From Gimesia aquarii (GTDB lineage: Bacteria; Planctomycetota; Planctomycetia; Planctomycetales; Planctomycetaceae), in contig NZ_CP037920.1 of assembly GCF_007748195.1 (NCBI RefSeq), positions 3,039,501 to 3,103,500 of the forward strand: DNA of 64,000 nucleotides, written 5' to 3'. The notes below the pieces were generated by a model. That model was not told where the DNA came from. It searched no databases and saw only the letters and a list, made by a program, of their open reading frames with translations. This document shows, one piece after another, positions 29,379 through 40,111 of this stretch (position 1 is its first letter; the number at the start of each line of letters is the position of its first letter). Both the position numbers and the translations under genes were made by a program.

Positions 29379-30668
29379 TTATGACCAATCTTCTTCCTGC
29401 TGTGCGGCCCTTTGGCGTTCTTCTTCACGCCATTGCTTTTGCAGTTTCCGCCTTTCGCGTTTGCTTAGTCCTTTTAACAGTTCCGGATCATGTCCTGAGT
29501 CGACGCGGATGTTCTTTTTCTGAACCTTTGATTTTTGTTTTCCAGCTGGTTGGGTTTGAACGGTTTTTTGGGACGAACGCGGAGCTGATTTTTTCTCTGG
29601 GGGAGTAGTGGTCACCTCATTGACAGCCTCAGGAGTTGGCGTGGGCTTGCTGCGCGACGCACGTTTCACCGGTCGAGAAGGCTTTGGATCAGGAGAAGCT
29701 GCTTTTGTTTCTTCTTCTTCGATTTTTTTAAGGGATTGTTTTTCTTTCTGTCTGAATGCTTTCGCAACGCACTTGGCTTTGCGTTTAATACGTCGACGAT
29801 GCAGATAATTGGCAAACAGCTGTCTGGATCGTGAGGGAACCTTTTCTGGAAGATCGATTGATCGGTAGAGCAGGTGGTGCGTATGTAAGATGAGGCTGGT
29901 GAATAAGCTCCAATGTGCAAAAAAGAGCAGACCTGCCCCGATCTGAAGATGGTGTGCTTCCCAGGGGATTAAATTTCCCGTCAGCGTCAACGTCAGACTG
30001 GCTACGTAAGCAGCCACCGCAATAATCGTAAAATTCAGGCCTGCACGGTCTCCCCGCATTTCAAGATAAGCCATCAGCGAAACACTCAAGCCGATACATA
30101 ATGCAGGAATCAGCCAGGCCAGAAGTTGAGTATGTGGTCCCCAATCAAACAGCCTCAATTCAATGACGCTTGATGCCCAGACGTGATGTAATTGAGTTGT
30201 GGTGCAAACTGCGAACAAAAAGATTCCTGCGGCAACCCACTTCCACAGACGGTGTCTTCCTGAAAAATCATGTAGACTTTGCGTACGAAGTGACCCAATC
30301 AAGAGCGAAAGCTGGCCTGATACAAAAAGGAGAGCTCCGGTCAGATACACAGGAAGAGGGCTGTGTTCGAGTGACAGAAATTCAGACAGAGCAGATCCGG
30401 AAGCAGAAAATTGAGGACGATAAATATCAGCGGCAATGAAACCGGAAAAACACAAAAAAACTGGCAAGTAATACAGAGAGAGTTTCCACCGTTTGGGGAA
30501 GATCAATGTACGTAAAGGAAACTGGCCTGCTGCAAAGCGATGTGTTCGCGCAATGTTGTGTGATGTAGATTCATCACTCGAGTCATTGAGAGACTCTGAA
30601 GATTCCGACGCTAATCTTCGGCGTCGGCGTTCATCCATGGATCGGGAGCCAGCAAATCCTGTAGACAT
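29379..30668 (-). CDS. polytopic membrane protein with long basic C-terminal tail, unknown
   Basis: 429 residues. An Arg/Ser-rich N-terminal 65 residues precedes about seven membrane helices (residues ~65-275), then a cytoplasmic tail of about 150 residues rich in Lys, Arg, Glu and Pro. The tail ends in LSKRERRKLQKQWREEER, which looks like a charged helix. No enzyme motif is seen. Histidines occur in helices (LHHVWASS, HTHHLL), which might hint at cofactor binding but are not diagnostic. No family is recognised. Confidence 0.75.
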   Translation of the reverse strand: MSTGFAGSRSMDERRRRRLASESSESLNDSSDESTSHNIARTHRFAAGQFPLRTLIFPKRWKLSLYYLPVFLCFSGFIAADIYRPQFSASGSALSEFLSLEHSPLPVYLTGALLFVSGQLSLLIGSLRTQSLHDFSGRHRLWKWVAAGIFLFAVCTTTQLHHVWASSVIELRLFDWGPHTQLLAWLIPALCIGLSVSLMAYLEMRGDRAGLNFTIIAVAAYVASLTLTLTGNLIPWEAHHLQIGAGLLFFAHWSLFTSLILHTHHLLYRSIDLPEKVPSRSRQLFANYLHRRRIKRKAKCVAKAFRQKEKQSLKKIEEEETKAASPDPKPSRPVKRASRSKPTPTPEAVNEVTTTPPEKKSAPRSSQKTVQTQPAGKQKSKVQKKNIRVDSGHDPELLKGLSKRERRKLQKQWREEERQRAAQQEEDWS

Positions 30669-31160
30669 TGAAACTCTGTTTGATCCTTCAACCAGATCTT
30701 TGTCGTCAATTTTATCTTACGGAAAATGATAGGGAAGAACGATTTTCCGATCTCAGTATCCATACTGAGGTGAATTTCCAATGTGACTTTATAAAAAAGG
30801 CACCTTATTCTTTTCTCATCGGTAGGGAGCGAATTCCCACACGAGTCAGGATCTGTATTTTGCTTGGTCAGAGGGAAGGCATGTTTGTTGTGTTTGCTGC
30901 ATTTGGATTAACTCATAACCATTCTATGATTCTTAATCTCAACCTAAAATTTCTATCTATCTTAAACTGTCTAATTTGTTGCTGGTTTTTATCCTTATAA
31001 TTACAAGGTTAAACTGTTGTCAGTGTTGCTAACGTTTTTATTATAAATGGTTTAGGGTTATTTCAGCTTCGGACGGTGGGTGAGTCCTCTTCGAGTGCTG
31101 CAATGTCTATAATAGGGATTTAAAACGGGCCTCTACGAATTCAAATTAATGGAGTGTTAC
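30669..31160 (+). other. 492-bp divergent intergenic region
   Basis: Lies between two divergent genes of unknown function. A TATAAT at 31108-31113 is a possible -10 box for the rightward gene, but the matching -35 region is poor. No gene or terminator is seen. Confidence 0.5.
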
Positions 31161-32885
31161 ATGTCTGTGAAATGGAATCTGTTTCTCGCAATCATTTCAA
31201 TCTTGTTTCCGGTGACGATACTTTCCGCAGCAGAGATTCCGGAATCGGCAATCTCTTCTGATGCCAGCATTGTGATTAGGCTTAAAGATCCCAAGGCGAC
31301 GTCGCAAAAAGTAGCCAGTTTAATCAATCAGGTCGATGAAAATCTCTCGGGAGTCGTCGGTTTAAACTTGCGAACCATTTTGGGACGTTCGATTTCTAAC
31401 CCGAATCTTGCAGGAGTCGATACCACACGCGACATGTGTGTTGGGGTGTTTCTAAGTCAATCAAAACAACCAGGATTTCTCTATGCAGTTCCTGTTGCTA
31501 ATAAGAATGCATTCAAAGAGGCGCTAGGTGAGAAGTATCATAGCGCCACACATGAAAACTGGCTGCTTTATAGCAGCGATCAGGCCCTTGTCGATCAGGC
31601 TATGGCGTTGATCAAAGATGGTCAGCAAAACTTTCAGACTCATATGAGCCCGCGATCACGTGATTTCTTTGCCAAAGGGGATTTATCGCTCTATATCAAT
31701 TCGGGAAAGTTAGTACAGATTTACCAGCCTCAATTGGAACAGGCTGGTCAGAAGGTGGATGTCACTCTCAATCGACTTTCCGAAACAGTGAATACAGCGC
31801 CGGGGGTGAATATGAAGCCAATCATGTCGCTCTATTCGGCAGTGGCTAAAGGGGCGTTACAAGCGGTTCAAGATTCGAAAAGTTACACCACTGCACTCAA
31901 CCTGGGAAGTGATGGTCTCGGACTGGAGAGCTTGTTTGAAGTCAAAGAAAATTCGAAGACGGATCAACTCTTTCAAAAGAATCCCCCACAGAAATTTGAA
32001 GAGTTAGGGAAATTTCCTGCCAATCAGTTGGCGTATTTTGCGGGTGCGGGAAATACAGAGGCACTCATCACATGGGGGATGAATTTCACCGCTCAGATGT
32101 TTGATGGATCAAAACCAAACGCCGAAGCCAAGACGAAATTTGAGGAGATCGTCAAAGAAATTCACAAACTGAAATTTGGTAGCTATTACTTCTCTTTTGA
32201 ACTGGGCAAACTTTCGGATGGGGTTCTGAACGCGTATGCGATTTCCGAAGTAGAACCTTCGCAAAAGATGCGGGACTATACGCGAGAAATGATGTCACTC
32301 ATGCAGAATATTTCGATACCCGGGCTGAAGCAGCAGATTACATTTTCACCTGATGAGCAGCAGATCGGCGATGAAGCGGTTGATTTAACTGTGATCAAAC
32401 AAGAAGTGGATCCCGAATCTGACCCATTACAGATTCAGAAACGGATGCTGGAGGTACTCTATGGTTCGGAGGGCATTACGAATCGTATGGCGTATCCCAA
32501 AGGGAAAGTGCTGCAGGTGATGGGAGCAAATGCTTCTATGCAAAAATTCCTGGACGCACTCAATGCATCAGACGCTTCTAAGCAGATCTCGCAAAATCAA
32601 CCAACGTTTAAGCACGCCCGTGCTGAAGGGCTCAGCAAGGCAAATATCTTAGCCATGGTTGATTTGCCGATGGGGATTGCAAAAGGCTATAACATTTTCG
32701 CGGAAAGTCGTCAGAAAGCAGGGCCGTTTACTGTGGAGTTAATGAAGCAACAGGGGATTTCAACCTCATATTTGACTTTCAGCTTATCCACCGGAAAACA
32801 GTCCATGGAGACCAAAACCTATATTCCGGTTCAGAATTTGAAGAGTGGATTCAAAATATTTACACTCATTTCGACGCAAAGATAG
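31161..32885 (+). CDS. secreted protein, function unknown (DUF3352-like architecture)
   Basis: 574 residues from ATG 31161. GGAG at 31151-31154 is placed correctly for it, and the ATG at 31149 overlaps that site. A signal peptide is present (WNLFLAIISILFPVTILSAAE). The mature protein is a mixed alpha/beta sequence with repeated patterns such as SDASIVIRLKDPKATSQKVASL and YSSDQALVDQAMALIKDG. These recall large secreted DUF3352-like proteins of planctomycetes and cyanobacteria; I am not certain. No catalytic motif stands out. It is followed by a long gene-poor stretch before the sigma gene. Confidence 0.75.
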   Translation: MSVKWNLFLAIISILFPVTILSAAEIPESAISSDASIVIRLKDPKATSQKVASLINQVDENLSGVVGLNLRTILGRSISNPNLAGVDTTRDMCVGVFLSQSKQPGFLYAVPVANKNAFKEALGEKYHSATHENWLLYSSDQALVDQAMALIKDGQQNFQTHMSPRSRDFFAKGDLSLYINSGKLVQIYQPQLEQAGQKVDVTLNRLSETVNTAPGVNMKPIMSLYSAVAKGALQAVQDSKSYTTALNLGSDGLGLESLFEVKENSKTDQLFQKNPPQKFEELGKFPANQLAYFAGAGNTEALITWGMNFTAQMFDGSKPNAEAKTKFEEIVKEIHKLKFGSYYFSFELGKLSDGVLNAYAISEVEPSQKMRDYTREMMSLMQNISIPGLKQQITFSPDEQQIGDEAVDLTVIKQEVDPESDPLQIQKRMLEVLYGSEGITNRMAYPKGKVLQVMGANASMQKFLDALNASDASKQISQNQPTFKHARAEGLSKANILAMVDLPMGIAKGYNIFAESRQKAGPFTVELMKQQGISTSYLTFSLSTGKQSMETKTYIPVQNLKSGFKIFTLISTQR

Positions 32886-33263
32886 AAGTTGCTATTCGAA
32901 TATTATGAAAATCACTGAAAATAGGTTCCAATTGATTGTTTGTGATTGTCAGTGTGTTAAGTCATATTCTATAATAGACTTACGTTGATTTTTCTTTAGG
33001 TGAATTCACCTGGATTAACCGATTTAATACGTGAAATCTTAAAACTTCTCTTGAAATAATCAACATTTTACCGAAAACTGTCAAAGATATGCGAACCAAA
33101 CCCAGATTAGGTTTGTCTAGCTGGTATGGAGAGATTCTTTGTCTGTGAGGTAGAGAATCTTAAAATCATTTTTTGTAAACGGAGTGGATCCGTTTTTCTT
33201 ACGAGGCCCAGAGCCTCACTTTTTTTAGTCTCTTTCTCTGCGGTTTAACGCAGGAGGTGCCTG
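32886..33263 (+). other. 378-bp gene-free stretch with two terminator-like hairpins
   Basis: Contains a hairpin with arms 33132-33138/33154-33160 followed by a T-rich tract (ATCATTTTTTG). A second hairpin at 33203-33217 is listed separately. No coding frame is supported before the strong ribosome site at 33252-33259. Confidence 0.55.
33203..33226 (+). terminator. rho-independent terminator or attenuator ahead of the sigma locus
   Basis: GAGGC (33203-33207) pairs with GCCTC (33213-33217) around a 5-nt loop, followed by AC and seven T. It lies 318 bp past the upstream gene and 38 bp before a short reading frame. It may end the upstream transcript or attenuate the downstream one. Confidence 0.65.
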
Positions 33264-33557
33264 ATGATTTTTTCTAAACAGAATCGTCGTTTCGTCGTCA
33301 AAGCAATTAACAACAACGCGTGTGTGAAAACATCTGTTGTCGTGAAAGCCATTGATGCCGTCCGTGCCGCCCTCCTAACAGATTCGTTAAGCCCTCTAGG
33401 TAGAGAACGATTTTCGGAATCCGGTGGTATGCCGGGGACCCCGTCGATGAGCTGGCATTGTTGTTATCAACATCAGCAAACATCGATGCATCTGCTTTAT
33501 CAACTGATGATGCGGATGACGGGTACCAAGACCACCATAACCGGAACTGCTTCTTAA
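33264..33557 (+). CDS. short reading frame with very strong ribosome site, possible leader or frameshifted gene
   Basis: 97 codons. AGGAGGTG at 33252-33259 lies 4 nt before the ATG, one of the two best such sites seen in the window, so translation of at least the first part is likely. The first 40 residues (FSKQNRRFVVKAINNNACVK) look plausible. The rest (MSWHCCYQHQQ...) looks like a wrong frame. A protein-like sequence appears instead in another frame of the same strand from about 33400 (AGDPVDELALLLSTSANID), ending about 33630. A frameshift, programmed or degenerative, or a leader peptide for the sigma gene would explain this. Confidence 0.3.
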   Translation: MIFSKQNRRFVVKAINNNACVKTSVVVKAIDAVRAALLTDSLSPLGRERFSESGGMPGTPSMSWHCCYQHQQTSMHLLYQLMMRMTGTKTTITGTAS

Positions 33558-33828
33558 GCAGCTCCAGTTCCCTGCTTTTTAGCAGAAAATCGTTTACTCA
33601 AAGTGTTTGGTTAAAGCCTGATCAAAGTTTTAACTGAACCGCCATGTTTGATGGCGAGAGCTCCAAATGAGTCTCCTGTATGACTGGCAGAAAGATTTTG
33701 TCTCTTTCTCTGGTTCCATAAGCTGGCTCGACGGAACGTCGGTTCTCACTCAGAACATGATGAGCACAAGCACTTTGAACAGCCTTGAATTTAAAGTCCT
33801 TGATCCAGGATAGAGAAGAGATATTACA

Positions 33829-34380
33829 ATGGAAGATTCACAGTTAGTACAATTAGTTTTAGCTGCTCAGGGTGGTGACCGAGACGCATTCGGTTCGCTT
33901 GTTGTTCAATTTGAGTCGACTGTATACGCAATTGTCATGAAGCGATTGCGAAACCACGCTGAGGCAAGTGAAGTCACACAGGATGTATTCATTCAGGCCA
34001 TGCGGAAGCTGTCTCAGTTGAATGCACCTGAGCGATTTGGTGGATGGTTGCGGCAGATTGCCGTTCGGATGTCAATCAACCGTGCTGTTCGTCGGCCTAA
34101 CGAGTGCATTCAGAGTCCAGACACATTTGTTGTTCTGGATGATGAACCAGAAAACCCGTTAGACAAGTTGCTGGAAAGCGAACGGGCTACCGAATTGCGA
34201 GGACGCCTGGAACAGCTGGGTGAAGTTGACCGTGAAACGCTGATATCGTTCTACTTCAAAGGACAGTCCTTGAAGGAAATGAGTCACGAATTTGATCGGC
34301 CTATTGGAACGATTAAGCGTCGACTGCACACGGCACGAAACCGTCTGCGAGAAGCGTTGTTAGATTTGCAGTCGGTATGA
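33829..34380 (+). CDS. ECF-type RNA polymerase sigma factor
   Basis: 183 residues. Region 2 spans about residues 10-90 (DAFGSLVVQFESTVYAIV; EVTQDVFIQAMRKLSQL; PERFGGWLRQIAVR). Region 4 spans about 125-178 (LGEVDRETLISFYFKGQSLKEM; GTIKRRLHTARNRLREAL). There is no regulatory extension. No anti-sigma gene (zinc-finger or membrane type) is adjacent, which is common among planctomycete ECF groups. The gene follows a long leader with hairpins and ends in a strong stem-loop. Its regulon is unknown. Confidence 0.93.
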   Translation: MEDSQLVQLVLAAQGGDRDAFGSLVVQFESTVYAIVMKRLRNHAEASEVTQDVFIQAMRKLSQLNAPERFGGWLRQIAVRMSINRAVRRPNECIQSPDTFVVLDDEPENPLDKLLESERATELRGRLEQLGEVDRETLISFYFKGQSLKEMSHEFDRPIGTIKRRLHTARNRLREALLDLQSV

Positions 34381-34404
34381 ATACCTGATTTTGTTAAGAC
34401 GCCG

Positions 34405-34434
34405 CAGCCTGCGGGATGAGAATCCTGCAGGCTG
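34405..34434 (+). terminator. stem-loop terminator of the ECF sigma gene
   Basis: CAGCCTGC (34405-34412) pairs perfectly with GCAGGCTG (34427-34434), extended inward by partial pairing. The U-run is weak, but a second small hairpin (GAGAC/GTCTC) follows within 30 bp. The convergent maf gene ends at 34486. Confidence 0.65.
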
Positions 34435-34485
34435 TGTGTATTTCTGAGACGAGATATTTTAGTCTCGATTCCATGATGAGCTGAT

Positions 34486-35061
34486 TCAGGGCAGTGTGAC
34501 TCCGGCTTTGATCAAGAGAGAAGTTAACGCGATTAACGGGATGCCTGTAATCGCCGAATGGTCTGTGGAGTCGATTTCTTCAAAAAGTGTGATTCCCAGG
34601 CTTTCCAGCTTATAAGAGCCGGCACAATTCAGAGGCTGATCAAATTCCACATATCGTTCAATGGCTCCCTGGTCCAGCGATCGCATCTTAAGTTTTGTCT
34701 GATCGAGGTGAGTTTCAATCAAATCAGGCCCCAGAACAGCGATCGCGGTGATGAGAGTGTGGGTTTTACCCTGCATCGACATCAATTGCTGTACCGCATG
34801 TTCTTTAGTTCCCGGTTTCCCCAAGATGGTATTTTCAAACGAAACGAGTTGATCAGCGCCGATGACGATGGCATCCGGATTCTGTTGAAAAACCTGTTTC
34901 GCCTTTTCCAGAGCGAGAACCTCGGCCAAATTTTCAGGAGAAAAGCCCGCTTCTTTCAGAACTGACTCATCCACCTGAGGATCCTGAGCTTCGAACTCCA
35001 GTCCCAGTCGCCGTAATTGCTCAGCCCGATAAGGGGATGTACTCGCCAGAATGAGTTTCAT
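34486..35061 (-). CDS. maf: Maf-family nucleotide pyrophosphatase
   Basis: 191 residues from ATG 35061 (MKLILASTSPYRAEQLRRLG), the standard family start; the frame runs upstream into truB. Maf enzymes hydrolyse dTTP/UTP or modified nucleotides to monophosphates to keep the pool clean. Conserved motifs are ASTSPYRAEQLRRL, DPQVDES, VIGADQLVSFENTILGKPG and the C-terminal IDSTDHSAITGIPL. It lies 19 bp downstream of truB and ends a pyrG-truB-maf operon. The exact substrate group cannot be set by eye. Confidence 0.92.
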   Translation of the reverse strand: MKLILASTSPYRAEQLRRLGLEFEAQDPQVDESVLKEAGFSPENLAEVLALEKAKQVFQQNPDAIVIGADQLVSFENTILGKPGTKEHAVQQLMSMQGKTHTLITAIAVLGPDLIETHLDQTKLKMRSLDQGAIERYVEFDQPLNCAGSYKLESLGITLFEEIDSTDHSAITGIPLIALTSLLIKAGVTLP

Positions 35062-35080
35062 AAGAGGCCTCATGATGCCA

Positions 35081-36007
35081 CTATTTAGAATGTTGATAAT
35101 AGACTTGCCTGGGAGCCAACTGATTGGTATCGCGCTTCCATTCAGCAATCGCAACGAGTGTGCCTGCGGAAGTCACGACGGCAATCTCATGTTGATCACC
35201 AGCTTTGGAGAGTCGATCAGGATCGCATTCGATGACACGACCATGGCAGAGATCATCAAGCTCCCGGTGATTGCATCGATAATGTTGTAAATGTTTAACA
35301 GCTCGTTCCGCAGGCTGAAGTTGGGCGACAATCGATTCCAGAGTCATTGAATCATCGAGTTGCATTGCCGATTCCAGTTTAAAATCGCCAATCCGTGTAC
35401 GAACCAGGGATGTCATCACCGCTCCACATTTAAGTTGTTCTCCCAGATCACGGCCAAGGGAACGAATATAAGTTCCCGAGCCGCACACAATTCGCAACTG
35501 AAAACGAGGAAACTCAAACGCCGTTAATTCAATTTGATAGATTTCGACTGTACGAGGTTTGATCTCAAAAGATTTCCCGCGTCGTGCCAGATCATAGGCC
35601 CGCTGACCGTTGATATGCACCGCGGAAAATTGTGGCGGGACCTGTTCGATCTGTCCTTGAAAAGCAGGCAAACAACGTTCCAGTTGTTCGCGTGTGATGG
35701 TTGGGCAATCAGTTGTTTCGGTGACATTTCCGGAAATATCATCTGTGTCGCTTCGTTTCCCTAAGATAAATTCCCCAAGGTATTCTTTGGGTTGATCTTG
35801 AACGAAACGAATGAGACGTGTTGCAGATCCAATGCAAACCATCAGGACCCCGATGGCCAAGGGGTCGAGTGTGCCAGCGTGTCCGATCTTCAGGGGACGG
35901 ACGAGCTTCTGAATCTGGTTCACAACCTGACGTGAAGTCATGCCTTGCGGTTTGTGAACATTCAATAGGCCTGATAAGTTCAGATCGACAGCTTTATTGG
36001 AACTCAT
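35081..36007 (-). CDS. truB: tRNA pseudouridine(55) synthase TruB
   Basis: 308 residues if started at ATG 36007 (MSSNKAVDLNLSGLLNVHKP); ATG 36055 would add 16 residues. It makes pseudouridine-55 in the T-loop of tRNAs. The catalytic Asp lies in KIGHAGTLDPLAIGVL. Other conserved stretches are KEYLGEFILGKRSDTDD, RAYDLARRGKSFE and GSGTYIRSLGRDLGE. A C-terminal extension of about 60 residues includes a PUA-like region. It sits between pyrG and maf on the same strand. Confidence 0.94.
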   Translation of the reverse strand: MSSNKAVDLNLSGLLNVHKPQGMTSRQVVNQIQKLVRPLKIGHAGTLDPLAIGVLMVCIGSATRLIRFVQDQPKEYLGEFILGKRSDTDDISGNVTETTDCPTITREQLERCLPAFQGQIEQVPPQFSAVHINGQRAYDLARRGKSFEIKPRTVEIYQIELTAFEFPRFQLRIVCGSGTYIRSLGRDLGEQLKCGAVMTSLVRTRIGDFKLESAMQLDDSMTLESIVAQLQPAERAVKHLQHYRCNHRELDDLCHGRVIECDPDRLSKAGDQHEIAVVTSAGTLVAIAEWKRDTNQLAPRQVYYQHSK

Positions 36008-36069
36008 TGGGGAATGTTTCCCGTGCAAGTTGTATGTGAAAACACATACTTTCAATCATCATTCACCAA

Positions 36070-37719
<1,650 letters not shown>

Positions 37720-37943
37720 TTAAGTTCTAATTTATCAGTACCTATGATATTCAATCGATCCTGTTTTTGCACGCTTCAAGTGTTCGATTCAAATAGAAGC
37801 ATTGATGAATTTAAGGTCTTTTCGTTCTCTGTATACTTGTCTGATCGCTCAAGACTATAATTTGGCTTTTTTTGTTTAAGGATAGTGATCTGAACACGTT
37901 AAGGTTGAAGCTATTTGTATTCTGCTTTTACTCAAATCAGACT

Positions 37944-38699
37944 TTATGAATGTTCTGCGCGATAACGGATTACAAATTGAGCATAATCTTCTGGAGTATC
38001 AATGCCAACTGAAGGGTGTGCTACTTGAGCAACTTGAATCCGAGCGCCTGTCTCCAGGGCGCGTAATTGTTCTAACTTTTCCAACTGCTCAAGTGGGGTC
38101 GCCGGTATTTTCGTTAAATCCAGCAAAAACGGTCTTCGGTAAGCGTAGATACCCAAGTGCAATAACCAGGGGCTTTGCTCAGGCAGCAATGTTTCAGGTA
38201 CAACATCTCTCGTAAACGGTATGGGTAGGCGACTAAAGTACATTGCAGAGCCATCCTGACGGCAGACCACTTTCGTACAAGAGCGATCCTGTAGTTGTTC
38301 GACGTTTCGAATGGGAGTTGCCAACGTCGCCATTTCAGCGTCCGGAGTTTGTATTAGTAACTCGATCAACTGGTCAATGAACTCAGCTGAGATTTCAGGT
38401 TCATCTCCCTGGATATTTACCAGGATCTCTGCATCTAACAGTTCTTTGAGGGCTACTTCCGCGATCCGGTCGGTACCACTGGGATGTTCACCGGTTAAGC
38501 ATGCTTTCCCTCCAAAACCATGAACTGCTTCTAATATTTCCAGGCTGTCGGTGGCCACAATGAGTCGGTCTAACTTTTCCGATCGTGCCGCCGCCTCCCA
38601 CGTGTGCTGAATTAATGTCTGACCAGTTTCATTCAGTAATAATTTTCTGGGAAGTCGGGAAGATTGCAGTCTGGCTGGAATCACGCCGCACACTTGCAT
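37944..38699 (-). CDS. kdsB: 3-deoxy-manno-octulosonate cytidylyltransferase
   Basis: 251 residues from ATG 38699, which has AGGAGGTG five bases upstream. It activates Kdo as CMP-Kdo for lipid A core assembly. Motifs are VIPARLQSSRLPRKLL at the start, VATDSLEI, GTDRIAEVA, and VNIQGDEPEISAEFID, with PLEQLEKLEQLRALE near the end. Its presence supports a Kdo-containing lipopolysaccharide in this planctomycete. CTP for the reaction comes from PyrG, encoded by the next gene downstream on the same strand. Confidence 0.95.
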   Translation of the reverse strand: MQVCGVIPARLQSSRLPRKLLLNETGQTLIQHTWEAAARSEKLDRLIVATDSLEILEAVHGFGGKACLTGEHPSGTDRIAEVALKELLDAEILVNIQGDEPEISAEFIDQLIELLIQTPDAEMATLATPIRNVEQLQDRSCTKVVCRQDGSAMYFSRLPIPFTRDVVPETLLPEQSPWLLHLGIYAYRRPFLLDLTKIPATPLEQLEKLEQLRALETGARIQVAQVAHPSVGIDTPEDYAQFVIRYRAEHS

Positions 38700-38952
38700 G
38701 GGAACACCTCCTGTGTTTCTTAATGAACGGCTCATTTTAATGAATAATCGCTCAACCCAATTTATCAATTTTCAGCTCGAATCTTCAAGAGGGGTAGAGG
38801 CAAAACTCCAGCATTCTCTCAAGTAATCTCTATCTCAGCAGTTACCAGAGGTATTCTGGAGAAGGATGGTCTTGGACAGGATCTTAAGTTTTGATATGGT
38901 TTGCCGCTGATGGACTAGATTTCTTTTTATTCAATAAGGGCAGGGTTCTCAA

Positions 38953-39447
38953 ATGGAGTATGGGTTCTTGGGCTATCGTTCGACATTTATGTTGGACTTT
39001 GTGGTATCAGCACTAATTTTGATCGTACCGTTATTATTATTCAGTCTCTATTCAGTCAAAATCAAACGCAATTTTGCACTGCATAAGAAGCTTCAGATTC
39101 TGCTGGGAGCTGTCTTGCTGGTTGCAGTTGCCGCATTTGAAGTTGATGTGCAGATCATGCATGGTGGCTGGGAAAACATTGTCAATCAGCGCGAAACCCC
39201 ACTAACTCCGGAACAATTCAATTACGTTCGAAATGTGCTCTATGTTCACCTGGTTTTTGCAGTGACAACTCCGTTGTTCTGGGCAACGACTCTGTTTCTC
39301 GCTTTAAGACGCATTCCTAATCCACCGGCTCCTTGTGCACACAGCAGCCTACACAAAAAGCTGGGTTGGATTTCTACGATCGATATTACGCTGACTTCAT
39401 TGACCGGCTTGTTTTGGTATTACACAGCATTTGTCAGCAGCGTCTGA
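38953..39447 (+). CDS. DUF420 membrane protein
   Basis: 164 residues with four membrane helices (about 13-33, 49-66, 95-118, 140-160). Histidines in HKKLQILLG and the later SSLHKKLGW match the DUF420 layout, where they may bind heme or metal. DUF420 genes often sit near cytochrome oxidase assembly genes; none are here. AAGGG precedes the ATG. It points away from kdsB and converges with the response regulator gene. Confidence 0.8.
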   Translation: MEYGFLGYRSTFMLDFVVSALILIVPLLLFSLYSVKIKRNFALHKKLQILLGAVLLVAVAAFEVDVQIMHGGWENIVNQRETPLTPEQFNYVRNVLYVHLVFAVTTPLFWATTLFLALRRIPNPPAPCAHSSLHKKLGWISTIDITLTSLTGLFWYYTAFVSSV

Positions 39448-39468
39448 AAATGATCTAAAACAGTAAGA

Positions 39469-39903
39469 TCAGGATTTCTTTCGAGAGCGTGTGAGTGGTC
39501 CTTTAGGAGGCTTTTCCGGCTCATCGCTGTTTTTATCTTTAGCCAGCACACGGGCAATGGCTTCCAGAAACACATCCATTGCGAATGGCTTTCTGAGGTA
39601 GTCATCAACTCCCAGCATTTCCGCATACGCTTTGTGCCTGCCTCCTTCGTTGGCAGTAATCATGATGACTTTGGGAGGGGAAGGGAGTGATTTCAATGAT
39701 TCGAGAACCGGGAACCCACCCATTTTCGGCATCATCATATCAGTAATGACGAGATCCGGATTTGCTGTTTGGGCGAGTTTTTGCCCTTCCATCCCATTAG
39801 GGGCCACAACAATATTATAACCGGCTGATTTAATCACTCCACTCAGGGTGGTTGAAATCTCTCGGTCATCTTCAATCAATAGAATTGTATAATCAGTCGA
39901 CAT
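39469..39903 (-). CDS. single-domain response regulator (CheY-like)
   Basis: 144 residues: one receiver domain and a short basic tail. Acidic pocket residues Glu11, Asp12, Asp13 (LLIEDDREI), phosphoacceptor Asp55 ([13 protein letters not shown]), Thr83 (MITANEG) and Lys105 (DYLRKPFAM) are all present, so it should be phosphorylatable. There is no output domain, and no histidine kinase gene in the window, so its partner is encoded elsewhere. The Lys/Pro-rich tail ([15 protein letters not shown]) is unusual for a bare CheY. Confidence 0.93.
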   Translation of the reverse strand: MSTDYTILLIEDDREISTTLSGVIKSAGYNIVVAPNGMEGQKLAQTANPDLVITDMMMPKMGGFPVLESLKSLPSPPKVIMITANEGGRHKAYAEMLGVDDYLRKPFAMDVFLEAIARVLAKDKNSDEPEKPPKGPLTRSRKKS

Positions 39904-40111
39904 AGTTCTCTTTATTCCCCGGAGAAACTAGTTGTTTCTCCCAACTCCTGTTTTCAAAGTGACTCTTCGTCACATACGTTCGACATTCCTGTCCTTGGGT
40001 ATATGGTATGCCCCGATCAAGCGATTCTCAAGGCAGTGATATAAAACTGTTTTGATTCTGCCTCTCTGAATCATTGCTAAGTACGATTATACCACTAGGA
40101 TCGTAGAATCT

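Noticed and set aside
30668-31000. Plus-strand frame of 110 codons in a divergent intergenic region
   Set aside because: Overlaps the start of the leftward membrane-protein gene, lacks a ribosome site, and the sequence does not look coding.
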